A stretch of DNA of 64,000 nucleotides from Pseudomonas neuropathica (GCF_015461835.1 NZ_JACOPX010000001.1:248001-312000); one strand, 5' to 3'; shown: positions 29,256 through 38,493, counted from the stretch's first letter. Made by a program: numbers and translations. Notes: generated from the letters alone by a model not told the origin.

Positions 29256-30510
29256 CGTCTCCCACGACATCGCTGTAGTCGGCGCCGGCATCATCGGCGT
29301 CGCCTGCGCACTGCGCCTGGCTCGCCAAGGGTTGCGCGTGGTCGTCATCGATCAGCAGCCACCCGGCCATGGCGCCTCGTTCGGTAACGCCGGGCATCTG
29401 GCGACCGAGCAGGTGTTTCCGATTGCAGACGCGTCCATCCTCAAGCGCCTGCCGGCCATGCTGATGGACCCGATGGGGCCGTTGCGCCTGGACTGGAAAT
29501 ACCTGCCGCGTGCGCTGCCATGGTTCACCCGCCTGCTGCTGAATCTGCGCCCGACGCCTTTTCAGAACACCGTGGCAGGTTTACGCGCGCTCAATGAAGA
29601 CAGCCTGGACGCCTGGCAGCGCTTGCTCGCCGACATCCAGAGGCCGGACTTGCTGAAGATCGATGGTTCGCTGCTGGTGTTCGAACGCCCCGAATCGCGT
29701 CAGGCCATCCAGGCATTACAGGCTCGCCTGCATCAGCAGCAAGTCCCGGTCGATTACTGGCAGGCCGGCGCCATCCGCGAAACCGCGCCGCAACTCAGTG
29801 AACAGATCCAGGGCGGTTTGTTCTTTCCACGCACCGGGCACTTTATCGATCCCTTCCGCGTGGTGTGCGAACTGGTCGAAGCGGCCAAGGCCAGTGGCGT
29901 GAGTTTTGTCCAGCAAGAGGTTCAGGGCGGCTACGTGCAGGAGCACGGCGTTACGCTGACCACCGGCAATGGCGGCCTGACTGCCAGCCGCGTCCTGATC
30001 GCCTGCGGCGCACATTCAGCAAAACTCACCGCCGCCCTCACCGGCAAAAAAGTCCCACTGGACACCGAGCGCGGCTATCACCTGATGCTGCCGCAGGAAC
30101 ATGACCGACTGCCCTTCCCCGTCACCTCACTGGAGCGCAAGTTCATCATGACGCCGATGTCCGAAGGCTTGCGCCTGGCCGGCACCGTCGAGTTCGCCGG
30201 GCTGGAAAAGCCAGCGAGCATGGAACGCGCGTGGCAATTGCACCGGTTGAGTCAGGGCTTGTTTCGCAAGGATCTGAGCGCTGAAGCAGCGACGCCGTGG
30301 ATGGGTTTTCGACCGTCGTTGCCGGATTCGTTGCCGGTGATTGATCAGGTCTGTGAGGGCAAGGTGTTGCTTGCGTTTGGGCATCAGCATTTGGGGCTGA
30401 CGCAGGCGGCGGTGACGGCGGAGATGGTGGTGCGGATGGTTTTGCCTGCGACTGCAAAAGAGGCCTGCCGGCTACCACTCAACGAACATTACAGGCTCGA
30501 TCGTTTCTGA
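29245..30510 (+). CDS. lhpB: D-hydroxyproline dehydrogenase (FAD-dependent, DadA-like)
   Basis: A 421-residue FAD-dependent amine oxidoreductase with a GxGxxG dinucleotide site ('[17 protein letters not shown]', about residues 10-26). C-terminal landmarks include '[10 protein letters not shown]', '[18 protein letters not shown]' and '[16 protein letters not shown]', as in DadA-like enzymes. In this operon it should oxidise cis-4-hydroxy-D-proline to pyrroline-4-hydroxy-2-carboxylate. It is a single-subunit type; no separate small subunits are visible. The start at 29245 overlaps the aldehyde dehydrogenase by 11 bases, and the operon ends at a bidirectional hairpin at 30526. Confidence 0.9.
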   Translation: MTNNVSHDIAVVGAGIIGVACALRLARQGLRVVVIDQQPPGHGASFGNAGHLATEQVFPIADASILKRLPAMLMDPMGPLRLDWKYLPRALPWFTRLLLNLRPTPFQNTVAGLRALNEDSLDAWQRLLADIQRPDLLKIDGSLLVFERPESRQAIQALQARLHQQQVPVDYWQAGAIRETAPQLSEQIQGGLFFPRTGHFIDPFRVVCELVEAAKASGVSFVQQEVQGGYVQEHGVTLTTGNGGLTASRVLIACGAHSAKLTAALTGKKVPLDTERGYHLMLPQEHDRLPFPVTSLERKFIMTPMSEGLRLAGTVEFAGLEKPASMERAWQLHRLSQGLFRKDLSAEAATPWMGFRPSLPDSLPVIDQVCEGKVLLAFGHQHLGLTQAAVTAEMVVRMVLPATAKEACRLPLNEHYRLDRF

Positions 30511-30525
30511 AAGGAAGTCTCTGAC

Positions 30526-30557
30526 CCACCAGCCTGCTTTCCGGCGCAGGCTGGTGG
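30526..30557. terminator. Hairpin terminator between convergent operons
   Basis: A perfect 11-bp stem, ccaccagcctg / caggctggtgg, with a 10-base loop. It sits between lhpB (+) and the 761-aa gene (-). No strong T run, so efficiency is uncertain. Confidence 0.65.
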
Positions 30558-30582
30558 CCGCGCACTGGCAGATCGGCAGGCG

Positions 30583-32868
30583 TTACAAAGGCATTAACCA
30601 GTGCCGCTCAATGGTCCATCCCAGAAAAACCCTCGCGCCCTCTTCTTTCTGGCGACTCAACGTCAGCCGATGCCCGGCAGCGGCAACACGCAAGCCAATC
30701 ATGGCAGGCAGAAACCTTTCGCGGAATTCGCTGGATTGCGCTGCAAAATGCGATTCGAGGCTGTTGAGTGCAGCACGCAAGAGCTCGCCATCCAGCATCG
30801 ACAAGTAAAACATCATCTGACGCCAGGCATACGCCGTGTTTTTCAACATCACCAGACGCGCATGGTAATGCGTGATGTGCATTTGTTGCCGCTTGCAAAT
30901 CCACTCGAAGCACGCCAGCGCCAGCGCGCTCAAACGATGATGCAGCAGTGTTTTCAGGTTCAATTCGCCGAACAGGAGCGCGAGGTTTTGCGTCGTCAGA
31001 ATCTGCTGCTGTTCGAGTATCGTGCCGTTGATCGCTGGCCGCCACGTGCCAAAGGTGGCGTTTGCACGCTGCGCGCACAGCGTCGCCAATGCATCACGGC
31101 TGTTGCTTCTGCGCCGTGATCGGCGCTGATCGGGAAGGCCTGCCAGGCCATCCGTATCAATGTCGTAATAACGAGCGTAAAGCGTCCCGGCCATAAATCT
31201 GGCCGATTGCCTGGCCGCTCTCGCGAACTTGTTGGAGAAAGCGCCCATGAAAATGTCAGCCGCCACCTCATCGACGAAAGGAAGATCCAGCTTCGCCGTT
31301 TCAGCCAGTGAAACAAACTCCTGCAGTAGCTTGTTCGGAAGAATGGCCTGCGGAAACGCCGACAGGGTCATTGCAGAGGCCTCGACCAACGCCTGTCTGG
31401 CACCCGTGGCGGAAATAGCACTCGCCTCACGCTCACCCTCTAAAGCCGCGACCCACGGCAGCTCGGCAATTTTGACCTGACTTTGCAGGTTAAGCAGCAG
31501 CAACGAGCGCCGACGACGGAAGGCGCGATACGTTGCACCCGCCAACGACTGCAGCATCCCGTCCCGGTATACGCTGCTACAAATTTGCGCTGTCATTGCA
31601 GGCAGAACCTGCGCCACGGTATCGGCGGATGAGATCAAGCCATGATCAATCAACTCGGCAATGGTCCCCTTGCGGCAACGCTCGAGGCGGCGGCGAACCG
31701 CAGGCGGAATCATCGCTCCAAGGGTCAGACGGTGACGCTTCGCCTCCTCATCGGTGATCGGTTCAAGCAGCGGCGAAAAGTCACTGACGCCGTCCGAACC
31801 CGGGTAACTTGCCAGACGTGCCGAGACAGCGCGGGCGATCAAATGATGCCCGGGGGCCGCCACATGTTGGCGCTGCTCTGCTCGTTTAAGGGAATGTGCC
31901 ACGGAATCGGGATGCCCGTGTTTGGCCACAAAGTCATCAACAATGCGCCGGATGCGACCGACCTGGCGGCCCGTTAATGATGCTTGATCGCGCAAACACT
32001 GACCGAGCAACGCAAACAGTTCCGCCGCCCGGGTCTTGAAGGGACCGTTGACGCGGCGCTCAACGCTACAGTTCCGAGCGATCTGCGCCTCGAGTGCCGT
32101 TGCGCGTTCGAACCAGCCTTCAGGATAGTGTTTGCAGGGCCAGCCATCCTGACAGGTCAAAAGAAACAGTGAGACCGCAGCATCGTAGAGAGGCAGACGA
32201 TTTTCAACTACATGCTTTTGGACGGCCAGACGCGGTTGAGCCAATTGCCGGTTCAGCCGCTGCCTGACACTGGTGCTATCAAAAACATGCACCTCAGCCG
32301 TGGACATCGGCCGCTCGTCAACGGCAGTCGGGAAGAAACGCAGGCGATCGAAGAAAGGCGCGATCCGCTCGATCAGCGTTCGCGCCTCGTCAGTACGCTG
32401 ATGCCGCAAAAGCCATGACACTGTCAGCAGTGCGGCTTCCTCCGGAACGTCAATCTGATAGGTTCCGTTCGCCAAACGCTCTTGCAGCGTCGCGACGCCC
32501 ACATCCGACAGATGCCAGATATTGAGATCGAACCGTTCATGACCAGCGCGAATACCGGGGATCGACGCGGCCAAGTGACGTTCATAGGCAGTCAAAGCAC
32601 CACCGGCCGGAAGTTGCCCGGTGGCAAATCCACCCGTCGCCACGTCCAGCGTGACCCACTGCGGCAAATCGGCGAACGGTACACGTGAACCGTACTGTGC
32701 GCTGCCCTGCATCAGGTGTTCGACCACCCGCTGCCAGCGCTCGACCCGGTCGCGTGCCTGCGGGTCAGCGTCGCGCTGTGTAGCGGTCAATGCTCGTGAG
32801 AGCTGGAACACCGCATAACCTGCATTCACGCCATCGTGCTCGCCGAACTCACCGTCGTCCCTGGACAT
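30583..32868 (-). CDS. Unknown 761-aa protein directly downstream of an atypical tRNA
   Basis: A 761-residue protein I do not recognise. It is predicted soluble and mostly helical, rich in Arg, Leu and Ala, with no signal peptide or membrane segment. Visible traits include an N-terminal helical half, a basic patch 'YRAFRRRRSLLLLN' near the middle, 'GLPDQRRSRRRSNSRD' around residue 580 and a Trp/His-rich C-terminal third ('FEWICKRQQMHITHYHARL', 'YAWRQMMFYL'). No Walker, nuclease or methylase motif stands out. AAGGAAGT precedes the ATG. The start lies 25 nt after the 3' end of a tRNA on the same strand, so the tRNA is in or next to its mRNA leader. The basic patches would suit nucleic-acid binding, which is inference. 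Confidence 0.75.
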   Translation of the reverse strand: MSRDDGEFGEHDGVNAGYAVFQLSRALTATQRDADPQARDRVERWQRVVEHLMQGSAQYGSRVPFADLPQWVTLDVATGGFATGQLPAGGALTAYERHLAASIPGIRAGHERFDLNIWHLSDVGVATLQERLANGTYQIDVPEEAALLTVSWLLRHQRTDEARTLIERIAPFFDRLRFFPTAVDERPMSTAEVHVFDSTSVRQRLNRQLAQPRLAVQKHVVENRLPLYDAAVSLFLLTCQDGWPCKHYPEGWFERATALEAQIARNCSVERRVNGPFKTRAAELFALLGQCLRDQASLTGRQVGRIRRIVDDFVAKHGHPDSVAHSLKRAEQRQHVAAPGHHLIARAVSARLASYPGSDGVSDFSPLLEPITDEEAKRHRLTLGAMIPPAVRRRLERCRKGTIAELIDHGLISSADTVAQVLPAMTAQICSSVYRDGMLQSLAGATYRAFRRRRSLLLLNLQSQVKIAELPWVAALEGEREASAISATGARQALVEASAMTLSAFPQAILPNKLLQEFVSLAETAKLDLPFVDEVAADIFMGAFSNKFARAARQSARFMAGTLYARYYDIDTDGLAGLPDQRRSRRRSNSRDALATLCAQRANATFGTWRPAINGTILEQQQILTTQNLALLFGELNLKTLLHHRLSALALACFEWICKRQQMHITHYHARLVMLKNTAYAWRQMMFYLSMLDGELLRAALNSLESHFAAQSSEFRERFLPAMIGLRVAAAGHRLTLSRQKEEGARVFLGWTIERHWLMPL

Positions 32869-32893
32869 ACTTCCTTGTGACCCTGCAATGTAA

Positions 32894-32968
32894 TGGGTCC
32901 GGGGGCTGGATTCGAACCAGCGCCCACCCGGTTAAGAGCCGAGTGTTCCACCGCTGAACTACCCCGGA
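32894..32968 (-). tRNA. Atypical tRNA with anticodon CTT (nominally Lys)
   Basis: Reading the minus strand gives a complete 75-nt cloverleaf including encoded CCA. The acceptor stem is TCCGGGG/CCCCGGA (7 bp), D stem GTTC/GAAC, anticodon stem CTCGG/CCGGG with loop CTCTTAA, and T stem GCTGG/CCAGC with loop TTCGAAT. The anticodon is CTT (reads AAG, Lys). Base 73 is C, unusual for tRNA-Lys, and the first pair is T1-A72. The 5' half (TCC...TAGTTCAG, loop CT-TTAA) resembles bacterial tRNA-Asn with G34 changed to C. Charging identity is therefore uncertain. Confidence 0.85.
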
Positions 32969-33262
32969 ACAGAGCGCGCATTGTCGACCAGCCACGAAGG
33001 AATGTGAAGCCGGTGTCTGTTGCGAGACAATTCGCGAGCACGAGCTGAAACGAGCACGCCGTTACTATCTTCGGGGACCGGTCCTGTCACTCTTGAGCTC
33101 GTATCGAGGCGCGTCCGTCATGGCAGTCTTTCTCTGTTTAATGGCGTCCGTCGTAGACGTTCAGCCCGATAGGAATAGGCAATGCTCGAAGATAAACCGG
33201 CATAGGTGCCCCGTTTGCTGATCGCTACCATGGACTCAGACCTGACCCAATGGGAGCTCGAC

Positions 33263-34096
33263 ATGACTCACGCTAAAACCCTGTTCATCACCGGCGTCAG
33301 CAGCGGTTTCGGCCATGCGCTGGCCAAAGAAGCCATTGCCAACGGCCACCGTGTCATCGGCACTGTGCGCAATGAAACAGATCTGGAAAACTTCCAGGCA
33401 CTGTCCCCGGACAACGCTTACGGGGTGGTGTTGGACGTCACTGATTTCGAGCGGATCGACAGCGTCGTTACGCAGGTCGAAGCCACTCACGGTCCGGTCG
33501 ACGTTTTGGTCAACAACGCCGGATATGGCCACGAAGGCATTTTCGAAGAATCACCGCTGCAAGACATGCGTCGTCAATTCGACGTCAACGTGTTCGGCGC
33601 GGTGGCGGTGATCAAAGCGTTTCTGCCCTTCTTTCGCCAGCGTCGTGCGGGGCATATCCTCAATATCACCTCCATGGGTGGCAGCATTACCATGCCGGGC
33701 ATCGCTTACTACTGCGGTAGCAAATTTGCGCTCGAAGGGATCTCCGATACCCTGAGCAAGGAGCTGCAGCCGTTCAACATCTTCGTCACTGCCGTCGCAC
33801 CGGGTTCGTTCCGCACGGATTGGGCGGGCCGTTCGATGCAACGCACCGCGCGCAGCATTGCCGACTATGACGCCAGTTTCGATCCGATCCGCAAAGCCCG
33901 CGAAGAGAAAAGCGGCAAGCAACTCGGCGACCCGCAAAAGGCTGCCCAAGCGATGCTGCAGATCATCGCCAGTCCGACACCACCGGCCCATTTGCTATTG
34001 GGCAGTGACGCCTTGCGTCTGGTCCGTGACAAACTGAAAAATGCTGCCAGCGAGATTGACCAATGGGAAGCGCTGAGCCGGTCCACCGATCATTGA
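33263..34096 (+). CDS. Short-chain dehydrogenase/reductase
   Basis: A 277-residue classical SDR. The cofactor site is 'TLFITGVSSGFGHALAKEA' near the N-terminus, 'VLVNNAGYGHEG' marks the NNAG motif, and the catalytic Ser-Tyr-Lys appears in 'NITSMGGSITMPGIAYYCGSK'. The start at 33263 follows GGGAG; the longer frame to 33206 has no ribosome-binding site. The substrate is unknown. The next gene, an AraC regulator, starts 11 bases after the stop, so the two are co-transcribed. The 294 bases upstream back to the tRNA contain no gene and no obvious repeat. Confidence 0.9.
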   Translation: MTHAKTLFITGVSSGFGHALAKEAIANGHRVIGTVRNETDLENFQALSPDNAYGVVLDVTDFERIDSVVTQVEATHGPVDVLVNNAGYGHEGIFEESPLQDMRRQFDVNVFGAVAVIKAFLPFFRQRRAGHILNITSMGGSITMPGIAYYCGSKFALEGISDTLSKELQPFNIFVTAVAPGSFRTDWAGRSMQRTARSIADYDASFDPIRKAREEKSGKQLGDPQKAAQAMLQIIASPTPPAHLLLGSDALRLVRDKLKNAASEIDQWEALSRSTDH

Positions 34097-34107
34097 GAGA
34101 GGATGTG

Positions 34108-35046
34108 ATGACGCAGGTCGATGCAGGCACCGCGCGCATGGTGCAGCTCATGAAAGCCCTCGCACCGATCGAGGGCTACAACCTCAGCGCCCTCGAAGGC
34201 GTGCGCTTCCTGCGTTCGAATCGCCCCCTGACGCGCACCCCGGTGCTGTATGACCCCGGCATCGTGATTCTCTGCCAGGGCCGCAAACGCGGCTATCTGG
34301 GAGAGGACACCTACGTCTATGACGCCCAGCATTATCTGGTGGTCTCGGTGCCGATCCCCTTCACCATGGAGACCGATGCCACTGAGACCGAGCCGATGCT
34401 CGCGATCTACATGCACCTCGATTTCCAGTTGGCCAGTGGGTTGATGCTGCAAGTGGATGACGTGCATGGCCCAAGCGATGCCCCGCCAAAAGGTATGTAT
34501 GCCTCGCCGATGGACGCTTCACTGCGGGCAACCACCCTGCGTTTTCTGGAAGCGATGAGCGTTGCCGGCGAAGCGCAAATCCTCGGGCCGGCACTGTTGC
34601 GGGAAATCTATTACCGCATCCTGACCGGCGAGCAAGGTGGCTCCATGCGCGCCGCGCTCAACCGGCAGGGACATTTCGGCAAAGTGAGTCGTGCGATCCG
34701 CAAGATCCATAGTTGTTATCAACAGCGACTCGACGTCGAGCAACTGGCCCATGAAGCGAGCATGAGCGTGCCGAACTTCCACCTGCACTTTCGCAGCGTG
34801 ACCGACACCTCACCCATGCAGTATTTGAAGTCGACGCGTTTGCATCAGGCGCGCCTGTTGATGTTGCGCCAGGCCATGAGTGCGTCGGCAGCCGCCTTCA
34901 ACGTGGGCTATGAAAGTGCTTCGCAATTCAGTCGCGAGTTCAAACGCTTCTTCGGCAGGACGCCACAGGCAGAGATCGAATGGATGAAGGCAACGTATGC
35001 ACTGCCATTGCCAACCACACCGTCGGAGTATGTTTCGTCGCATTGA
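34108..35046 (+). CDS. AraC-family transcriptional regulator (AraC_N type)
   Basis: A 312-residue regulator. The N-terminal cupin-like AraC_N domain has 'PVLYDPGIVILCQGRKRGYLG' and 'YLVVSVPIPFTMETDATETEP', the C-terminal ~100 residues hold two helix-turn-helix motifs ('LDVEQLAHEASMSVPNFHLHF', 'ASAAAFNVGYESASQFSREFK'). Many AraC_N regulators control an adjacent SDR or alcohol dehydrogenase. GAGAGGA precedes the ATG. Co-transcribed with the SDR gene and followed by a strong terminator. Confidence 0.9.
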   Translation: MTQVDAGTARMVQLMKALAPIEGYNLSALEGVRFLRSNRPLTRTPVLYDPGIVILCQGRKRGYLGEDTYVYDAQHYLVVSVPIPFTMETDATETEPMLAIYMHLDFQLASGLMLQVDDVHGPSDAPPKGMYASPMDASLRATTLRFLEAMSVAGEAQILGPALLREIYYRILTGEQGGSMRAALNRQGHFGKVSRAIRKIHSCYQQRLDVEQLAHEASMSVPNFHLHFRSVTDTSPMQYLKSTRLHQARLLMLRQAMSASAAAFNVGYESASQFSREFKRFFGRTPQAEIEWMKATYALPLPTTPSEYVSSH

Positions 35047-35063
35047 CGGTCACGCCACAAACG

Positions 35064-35093
35064 AAAAGCCTGCTTTTCAGGGCAGGCTTTTTT
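35064..35093 (+). terminator. Rho-independent terminator after the AraC gene
   Basis: aaaagcctgc / gcaggctttttt hairpin with loop ttttcagg and a six-T tail. The same stem sequence recurs at 40951 and 58549. Confidence 0.9.
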
Positions 35094-35125
35094 CGTTGTG
35101 TGTAGCGGTGAGCGCTGAAGGTGCA

Positions 35126-36052
35126 CTAGTCGTAAAACGCCTCAACCAACACCCGACTCCCCACAAAAAAACTGTCCGCCACCAAGCGCAACGGCTGCAC
35201 ATCCAGGTCACTGGCCTTGTCGCCAATCAACTGCTGAAAATGCCGATACACCGCTGCGTACTCACCCTCCTCCGACACCGCTTGGCGCACACCGTCAATG
35301 CTCAACAACGCGCCGCCGTTATCCAGGCGCAACACGCCTTCAGCGCAACGCACCTCGATACTCCACAGCTCATCATGCCCATGGTCGAAGTCGAACTCCG
35401 CACGCACATCGAGTTGATGCGCATCAGCCATTTTGATCGACGCAGCAATCGGCGACTGGCAGTTGCTCGGTACGCGCAGTTCAGCCGATTCGACAAACAA
35501 CGGTAGTGCCAGCAAATGAGTGACGATCGACAAGGCATTGATGCCCGGATCGAATACGCCGAGGCCGCCGGGTTGCCAGATCCAGGCCTGACCGGGGTGC
35601 CATTTGCGCACGTCTTCTTTCCAGTCGATCTGCACGCTTTGCAGGGTGCGCGAGGCGAGCCAGTCGCGGGCGGCTTCGATGCCTGGCGCGTAGCGTGAGT
35701 GCCAGGCAAACAAGGCGCTGACGCCCTGCCCGGCAGCCTGATCGACCAGCGCCAGCGCCTCGCCCAAGGTGGCACACGGCGGTTTTTCCACCAGCACGTG
35801 CTTGCCGGCGGCCAGTGCTTGCTGCACCAGCGCAAAACGACCTTGCGGCGGCGTACAGAAGGCAATCGCATCCACCGGCGGACCGTTTTCCAGCAACTCG
35901 CTCAAGGACTGGAAGTTCTCCACGCCCGCGCAGGGTTTGCCTTGAGTGGCGACGGAGACCAAGTGGAAAGCGGGATTGGCGTTGATCGCCGGGACGTGTT
36001 GATCCTGGGCGATCTTGCCGTAGCCCACCAGACCGAGACGGATTGGTTGCAT
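35126..36052 (-). CDS. gal: D-galactose 1-dehydrogenase (Gfo/Idh/MocA family)
   Basis: A 308-residue NAD(P)-dependent sugar dehydrogenase. The Rossmann start 'IRLGLVGYGKIAQDQHVPAI' and the catalytic-lysine motif 'GKHVLVEKPPCATLGEA' define the Gfo/Idh/MocA fold. Downstream 'WKEDVRKWHPGQAWIWQPGG' and 'GVFDPGINALSIV' match the D-galactose dehydrogenases of Pseudomonas. It oxidises D-galactose to D-galactono-lactone. The start at 36052 is an ATG with AGGAG six bases upstream; the preceding codon is TTG. No other De Ley-Doudoroff genes (dgoK, dgoA, dgoD) are adjacent. Confidence 0.85.
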   Translation of the reverse strand: MQPIRLGLVGYGKIAQDQHVPAINANPAFHLVSVATQGKPCAGVENFQSLSELLENGPPVDAIAFCTPPQGRFALVQQALAAGKHVLVEKPPCATLGEALALVDQAAGQGVSALFAWHSRYAPGIEAARDWLASRTLQSVQIDWKEDVRKWHPGQAWIWQPGGLGVFDPGINALSIVTHLLALPLFVESAELRVPSNCQSPIAASIKMADAHQLDVRAEFDFDHGHDELWSIEVRCAEGVLRLDNGGALLSIDGVRQAVSEEGEYAAVYRHFQQLIGDKASDLDVQPLRLVADSFFVGSRVLVEAFYD

Positions 36053-36240
36053 CAATGACTCCTGTTTTGATTTTGTTGTCGTCAGTGAACCGGGAGATTA
36101 CCTGCAAACGCCACGAGCGTCTGTCCGCGCAATGTCACAACGACGCACAGGATCAGGCAAGGATTGCACAGGAATGCACTACTGCCCGCGGCCCTGAAAA
36201 AGCAACAATGCCTTACCACAAACCGATTGAGGATGTTCCC

Positions 36241-37290
36241 ATGCTTGTTCAAGCCTACGGTGCCCACGCTGGCGACAAACCCCTTGAGCCGATGCAGATC
36301 AACCGCCGCGCGCCGGCCGCCCATGATGTGCAGATCGATATCGCGTTCTGTGGCATCTGCCATTCCGACCTGCACCAGGTACGGGCGGAATGGGCCGGTA
36401 CGCAGTTCCCGTGCGTACCGGGGCACGAAATTGTCGGTCGTGTTTCGGCTGTCGGCGCGCACGTCGCGGATTTCAAAGTCGGTGATCTGGTCGGCGTCGG
36501 TTGCATCGTCGACAGCTGCAAACATTGCGATGACTGCGAAAGCGGGCTGGAGAATTACTGCGACGGCATGATCGGCACTTACAACTTCCCGACCCCGGAT
36601 GCACCGGGCTGGACGCTGGGCGGCTACTCGCAAAACATCGTCGTGCATGAACGCTACGTGCTGCGCATCCGTCATCCCGAAGCGCAACTGGCCGCCGTCG
36701 CACCGCTACTGTGTGCCGGCATCACCACCTACTCGCCGTTGCGCCACTGGAATGCTGGCCCGGGCAAAAAAGTCGGTGTGGTCGGCATCGGCGGCCTCGG
36801 CCACATGGGCATCAAACTGGCCCACGCCCTGGGCGCCCACGTTGTGGCGTTCACCACCTCCGAATCCAAACGCGAAGCGGCCAAAGCGCTGGGTGCCGAT
36901 GAAGTGGTGGTGTCGCGTAATGCCGAAGAAATGGCCGCCCACGCCAAGAGTTTCGACTTGATCCTCAACACCGTCGCGGCGCCGCACGATCTCGACGCAT
37001 TCTTGGTGCTGCTCAAGCGTGATGGCGCGTTGACGCTTGTCGGTGCGCCGGCCACCTCGCACCCGTCGCCGAATGTGTTCAACCTGATCATGAAGCGCCG
37101 CACGATTGCCGGCTCGATGATCGGCGGCATTCCGGAAACTCAGGAAATGCTGGATTTCTGCGCCGAGCACGGCATCGTTTCCGACATCGAACTGATCCGC
37201 GCCGACCAGATCAACGACGCATACGAGCGCATGCTCAAGGGTGACGTGAAGTATCGTTTCGTGATCGATAACGCAACGTTGGCCGGCTAA
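36241..37290 (+). CDS. Zinc-dependent alcohol dehydrogenase (YahK-like)
   Basis: A 349-residue medium-chain dehydrogenase of the cinnamyl-alcohol-dehydrogenase/YahK group. The catalytic zinc region is 'AFCGICHSDLHQVR' with 'VPGHEIVGRV'; structural-zinc cysteines lie in 'CIVDSCKHCDDCESGLENYC'. The NAD(P) site is 'VGVVGIGGLGHMGIKLA'. Such enzymes reduce a broad range of aldehydes, usually with NADPH. The start at 36241 is favoured because the family begins near 'MLVQAYGAHAG' and GAGG lies upstream; a Met 11 codons earlier is less likely. A stem-loop at 37299-37329 follows. Confidence 0.9.
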   Translation: MLVQAYGAHAGDKPLEPMQINRRAPAAHDVQIDIAFCGICHSDLHQVRAEWAGTQFPCVPGHEIVGRVSAVGAHVADFKVGDLVGVGCIVDSCKHCDDCESGLENYCDGMIGTYNFPTPDAPGWTLGGYSQNIVVHERYVLRIRHPEAQLAAVAPLLCAGITTYSPLRHWNAGPGKKVGVVGIGGLGHMGIKLAHALGAHVVAFTTSESKREAAKALGADEVVVSRNAEEMAAHAKSFDLILNTVAAPHDLDAFLVLLKRDGALTLVGAPATSHPSPNVFNLIMKRRTIAGSMIGGIPETQEMLDFCAEHGIVSDIELIRADQINDAYERMLKGDVKYRFVIDNATLAG

Positions 37291-37298
37291 ACCTCAGC

Positions 37299-37329
37299 GC
37301 CCATTGGCCATTAAGCTCGGCCAATGGGC
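37299..37329 (+). terminator. Stem-loop after the alcohol dehydrogenase gene
   Basis: gcccattggcc / ggccaatgggc, perfect 11-bp stem, 9-base loop, no T run. Likely a terminator or mRNA 3' protective hairpin. Confidence 0.6.
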
Positions 37330-37413
37330 CATTGAATTCCGTCGCCGGGATTTGACAGGCCCGGCGTTGCTCGCCAGAGTCGCACCCCTTTGCCTGCCAT
37401 TAAGGGGTTGCCG

Positions 37414-38109
37414 TTGAACGAACAGACATTGTCCATGCGCCTCGAGCGCGTGGCTGCCCACGTACCTGCCGGTGCGCGACTGGCCGATATCGGCTCGGAT
37501 CACGGCTATCTGCCGGTGGCACTGATGCGTCGTGGTTTGATCACTGCGGCGGTGGCTGGCGAGGTTGCGGCGACGCCGTTCCACGCGGCCGAACGCACCG
37601 TGCGCGAGAACGATCTGCAACAGCACATCAGCGTGCGCCTGGCTGATGGTCTGGCGGCGATCAAAGCCTGCGATGGCATCACCGCCGTCAGCGTCTGCGG
37701 CATGGGCGGCGAAACCATCCGCGACATCCTCGACAGCGGCAAGGCTCACCTCAGCGGCCAGGAACGTCTGATCCTGCAACCCAACGGCGGTGAACAACCC
37801 TTGCGCCAGTGGCTGATGGAAAACGGCTACCGCATCCTCAGCGAAGAAGTGCTGCGGGAAAACCGCTTCGACTACGAAATCATCGTCGCCGAACGTGCCG
37901 AACCGGTGACCTATACCGACAAGGAGCTGTACTTCGGCCCCTTGCAGATGCAGGCCCGCAGCCCCGCATTCCTGACCAAGTGGCAGCACAAACTCCGCCA
38001 CAAGCAAAAGACCCTGAGCCATCTCGCTCGCGTGCAGCACAATCTGCCTGAGCAAAAGCTGCAGGACATCACCCGACAAGCACGCTGGATTAACGAACTG
38101 CTGGCCTGA
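37414..38109 (+). CDS. TrmK-like tRNA (adenine22-N1)-methyltransferase family protein
   Basis: A 231-residue SAM-dependent methylase. It starts 'LSMRLERVAAHVPAGARLADIGSDHGYLPVAL', the TrmK SAM-binding motif I, and has 'SVCGMGGETIRDIL' (motif IV region) and 'LILQPNGGEQPLRQWL'. TrmK methylates A22 of bacterial tRNAs; Gram-negative homologues are less well studied. A C-terminal coiled coil follows the Rossmann domain. The TTG at 37414 is preferred because AAGGGG lies six bases upstream; the ATG at 37435 is the alternative. Confidence 0.85.
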   Translation: MNEQTLSMRLERVAAHVPAGARLADIGSDHGYLPVALMRRGLITAAVAGEVAATPFHAAERTVRENDLQQHISVRLADGLAAIKACDGITAVSVCGMGGETIRDILDSGKAHLSGQERLILQPNGGEQPLRQWLMENGYRILSEEVLRENRFDYEIIVAERAEPVTYTDKELYFGPLQMQARSPAFLTKWQHKLRHKQKTLSHLARVQHNLPEQKLQDITRQARWINELLA

Positions 38110-38277
38110 GCGCCAGCGTTTCGCGCCAGGATAACCTGAATCTTCACGCCCTCATTTGATACACCACATCACAAATGATGTACCTCAAGCCCCATTTATC
38201 AATTCCCGCCTGCCTCTTAAAGTCCTCTCCAACAGCCGCCCATCACTCCGACGGGCCAGCGACTGGAGATACCCCAA

Positions 38278-38493
38278 ATGCCTTTCATCAGCGTACGTAT
38301 CACTCGTGACGGCGTGACCCGGGAGCAGAAAACCCAGGTCATCAAGGAAATCACCGAAACGATGGAGCGGGTGCTGCACAAGGATCCGAAACTCACCCAT
38401 ATCGTGATCGAAGAAGTCGACACCGATAACTGGGGTTATGCCGGCATCACCACCACCGAGTATCGCCAACAGTTGGCGGACTCGCAGTCATGA
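38278..38493 (+). CDS. 4-oxalocrotonate tautomerase-family protein
   Basis: A 71-residue tautomerase with Pro immediately after the initiator Met ('MPFISVRITRDGVT'), the catalytic base in this family after Met removal. The 'HIVIEEVDTDNWGYAG' segment matches the second strand. Length is normal for the small hexameric tautomerases. GGAGA precedes the ATG. It overlaps the next gene by four bases, so it is co-translated with the FrnE-like protein. Substrate unknown. Confidence 0.9.
   Translation: MPFISVRITRDGVTREQKTQVIKEITETMERVLHKDPKLTHIVIEEVDTDNWGYAGITTTEYRQQLADSQS

Noticed and set aside
32826..33041. 71-aa open frame across the tRNA
   Set aside because: Its translation is mainly the tRNA sequence itself.
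32894..33262. tRNA as an integration site for a genomic island
   Set aside because: No integrase and no second copy of the tRNA 3' end was seen on either side within the window.
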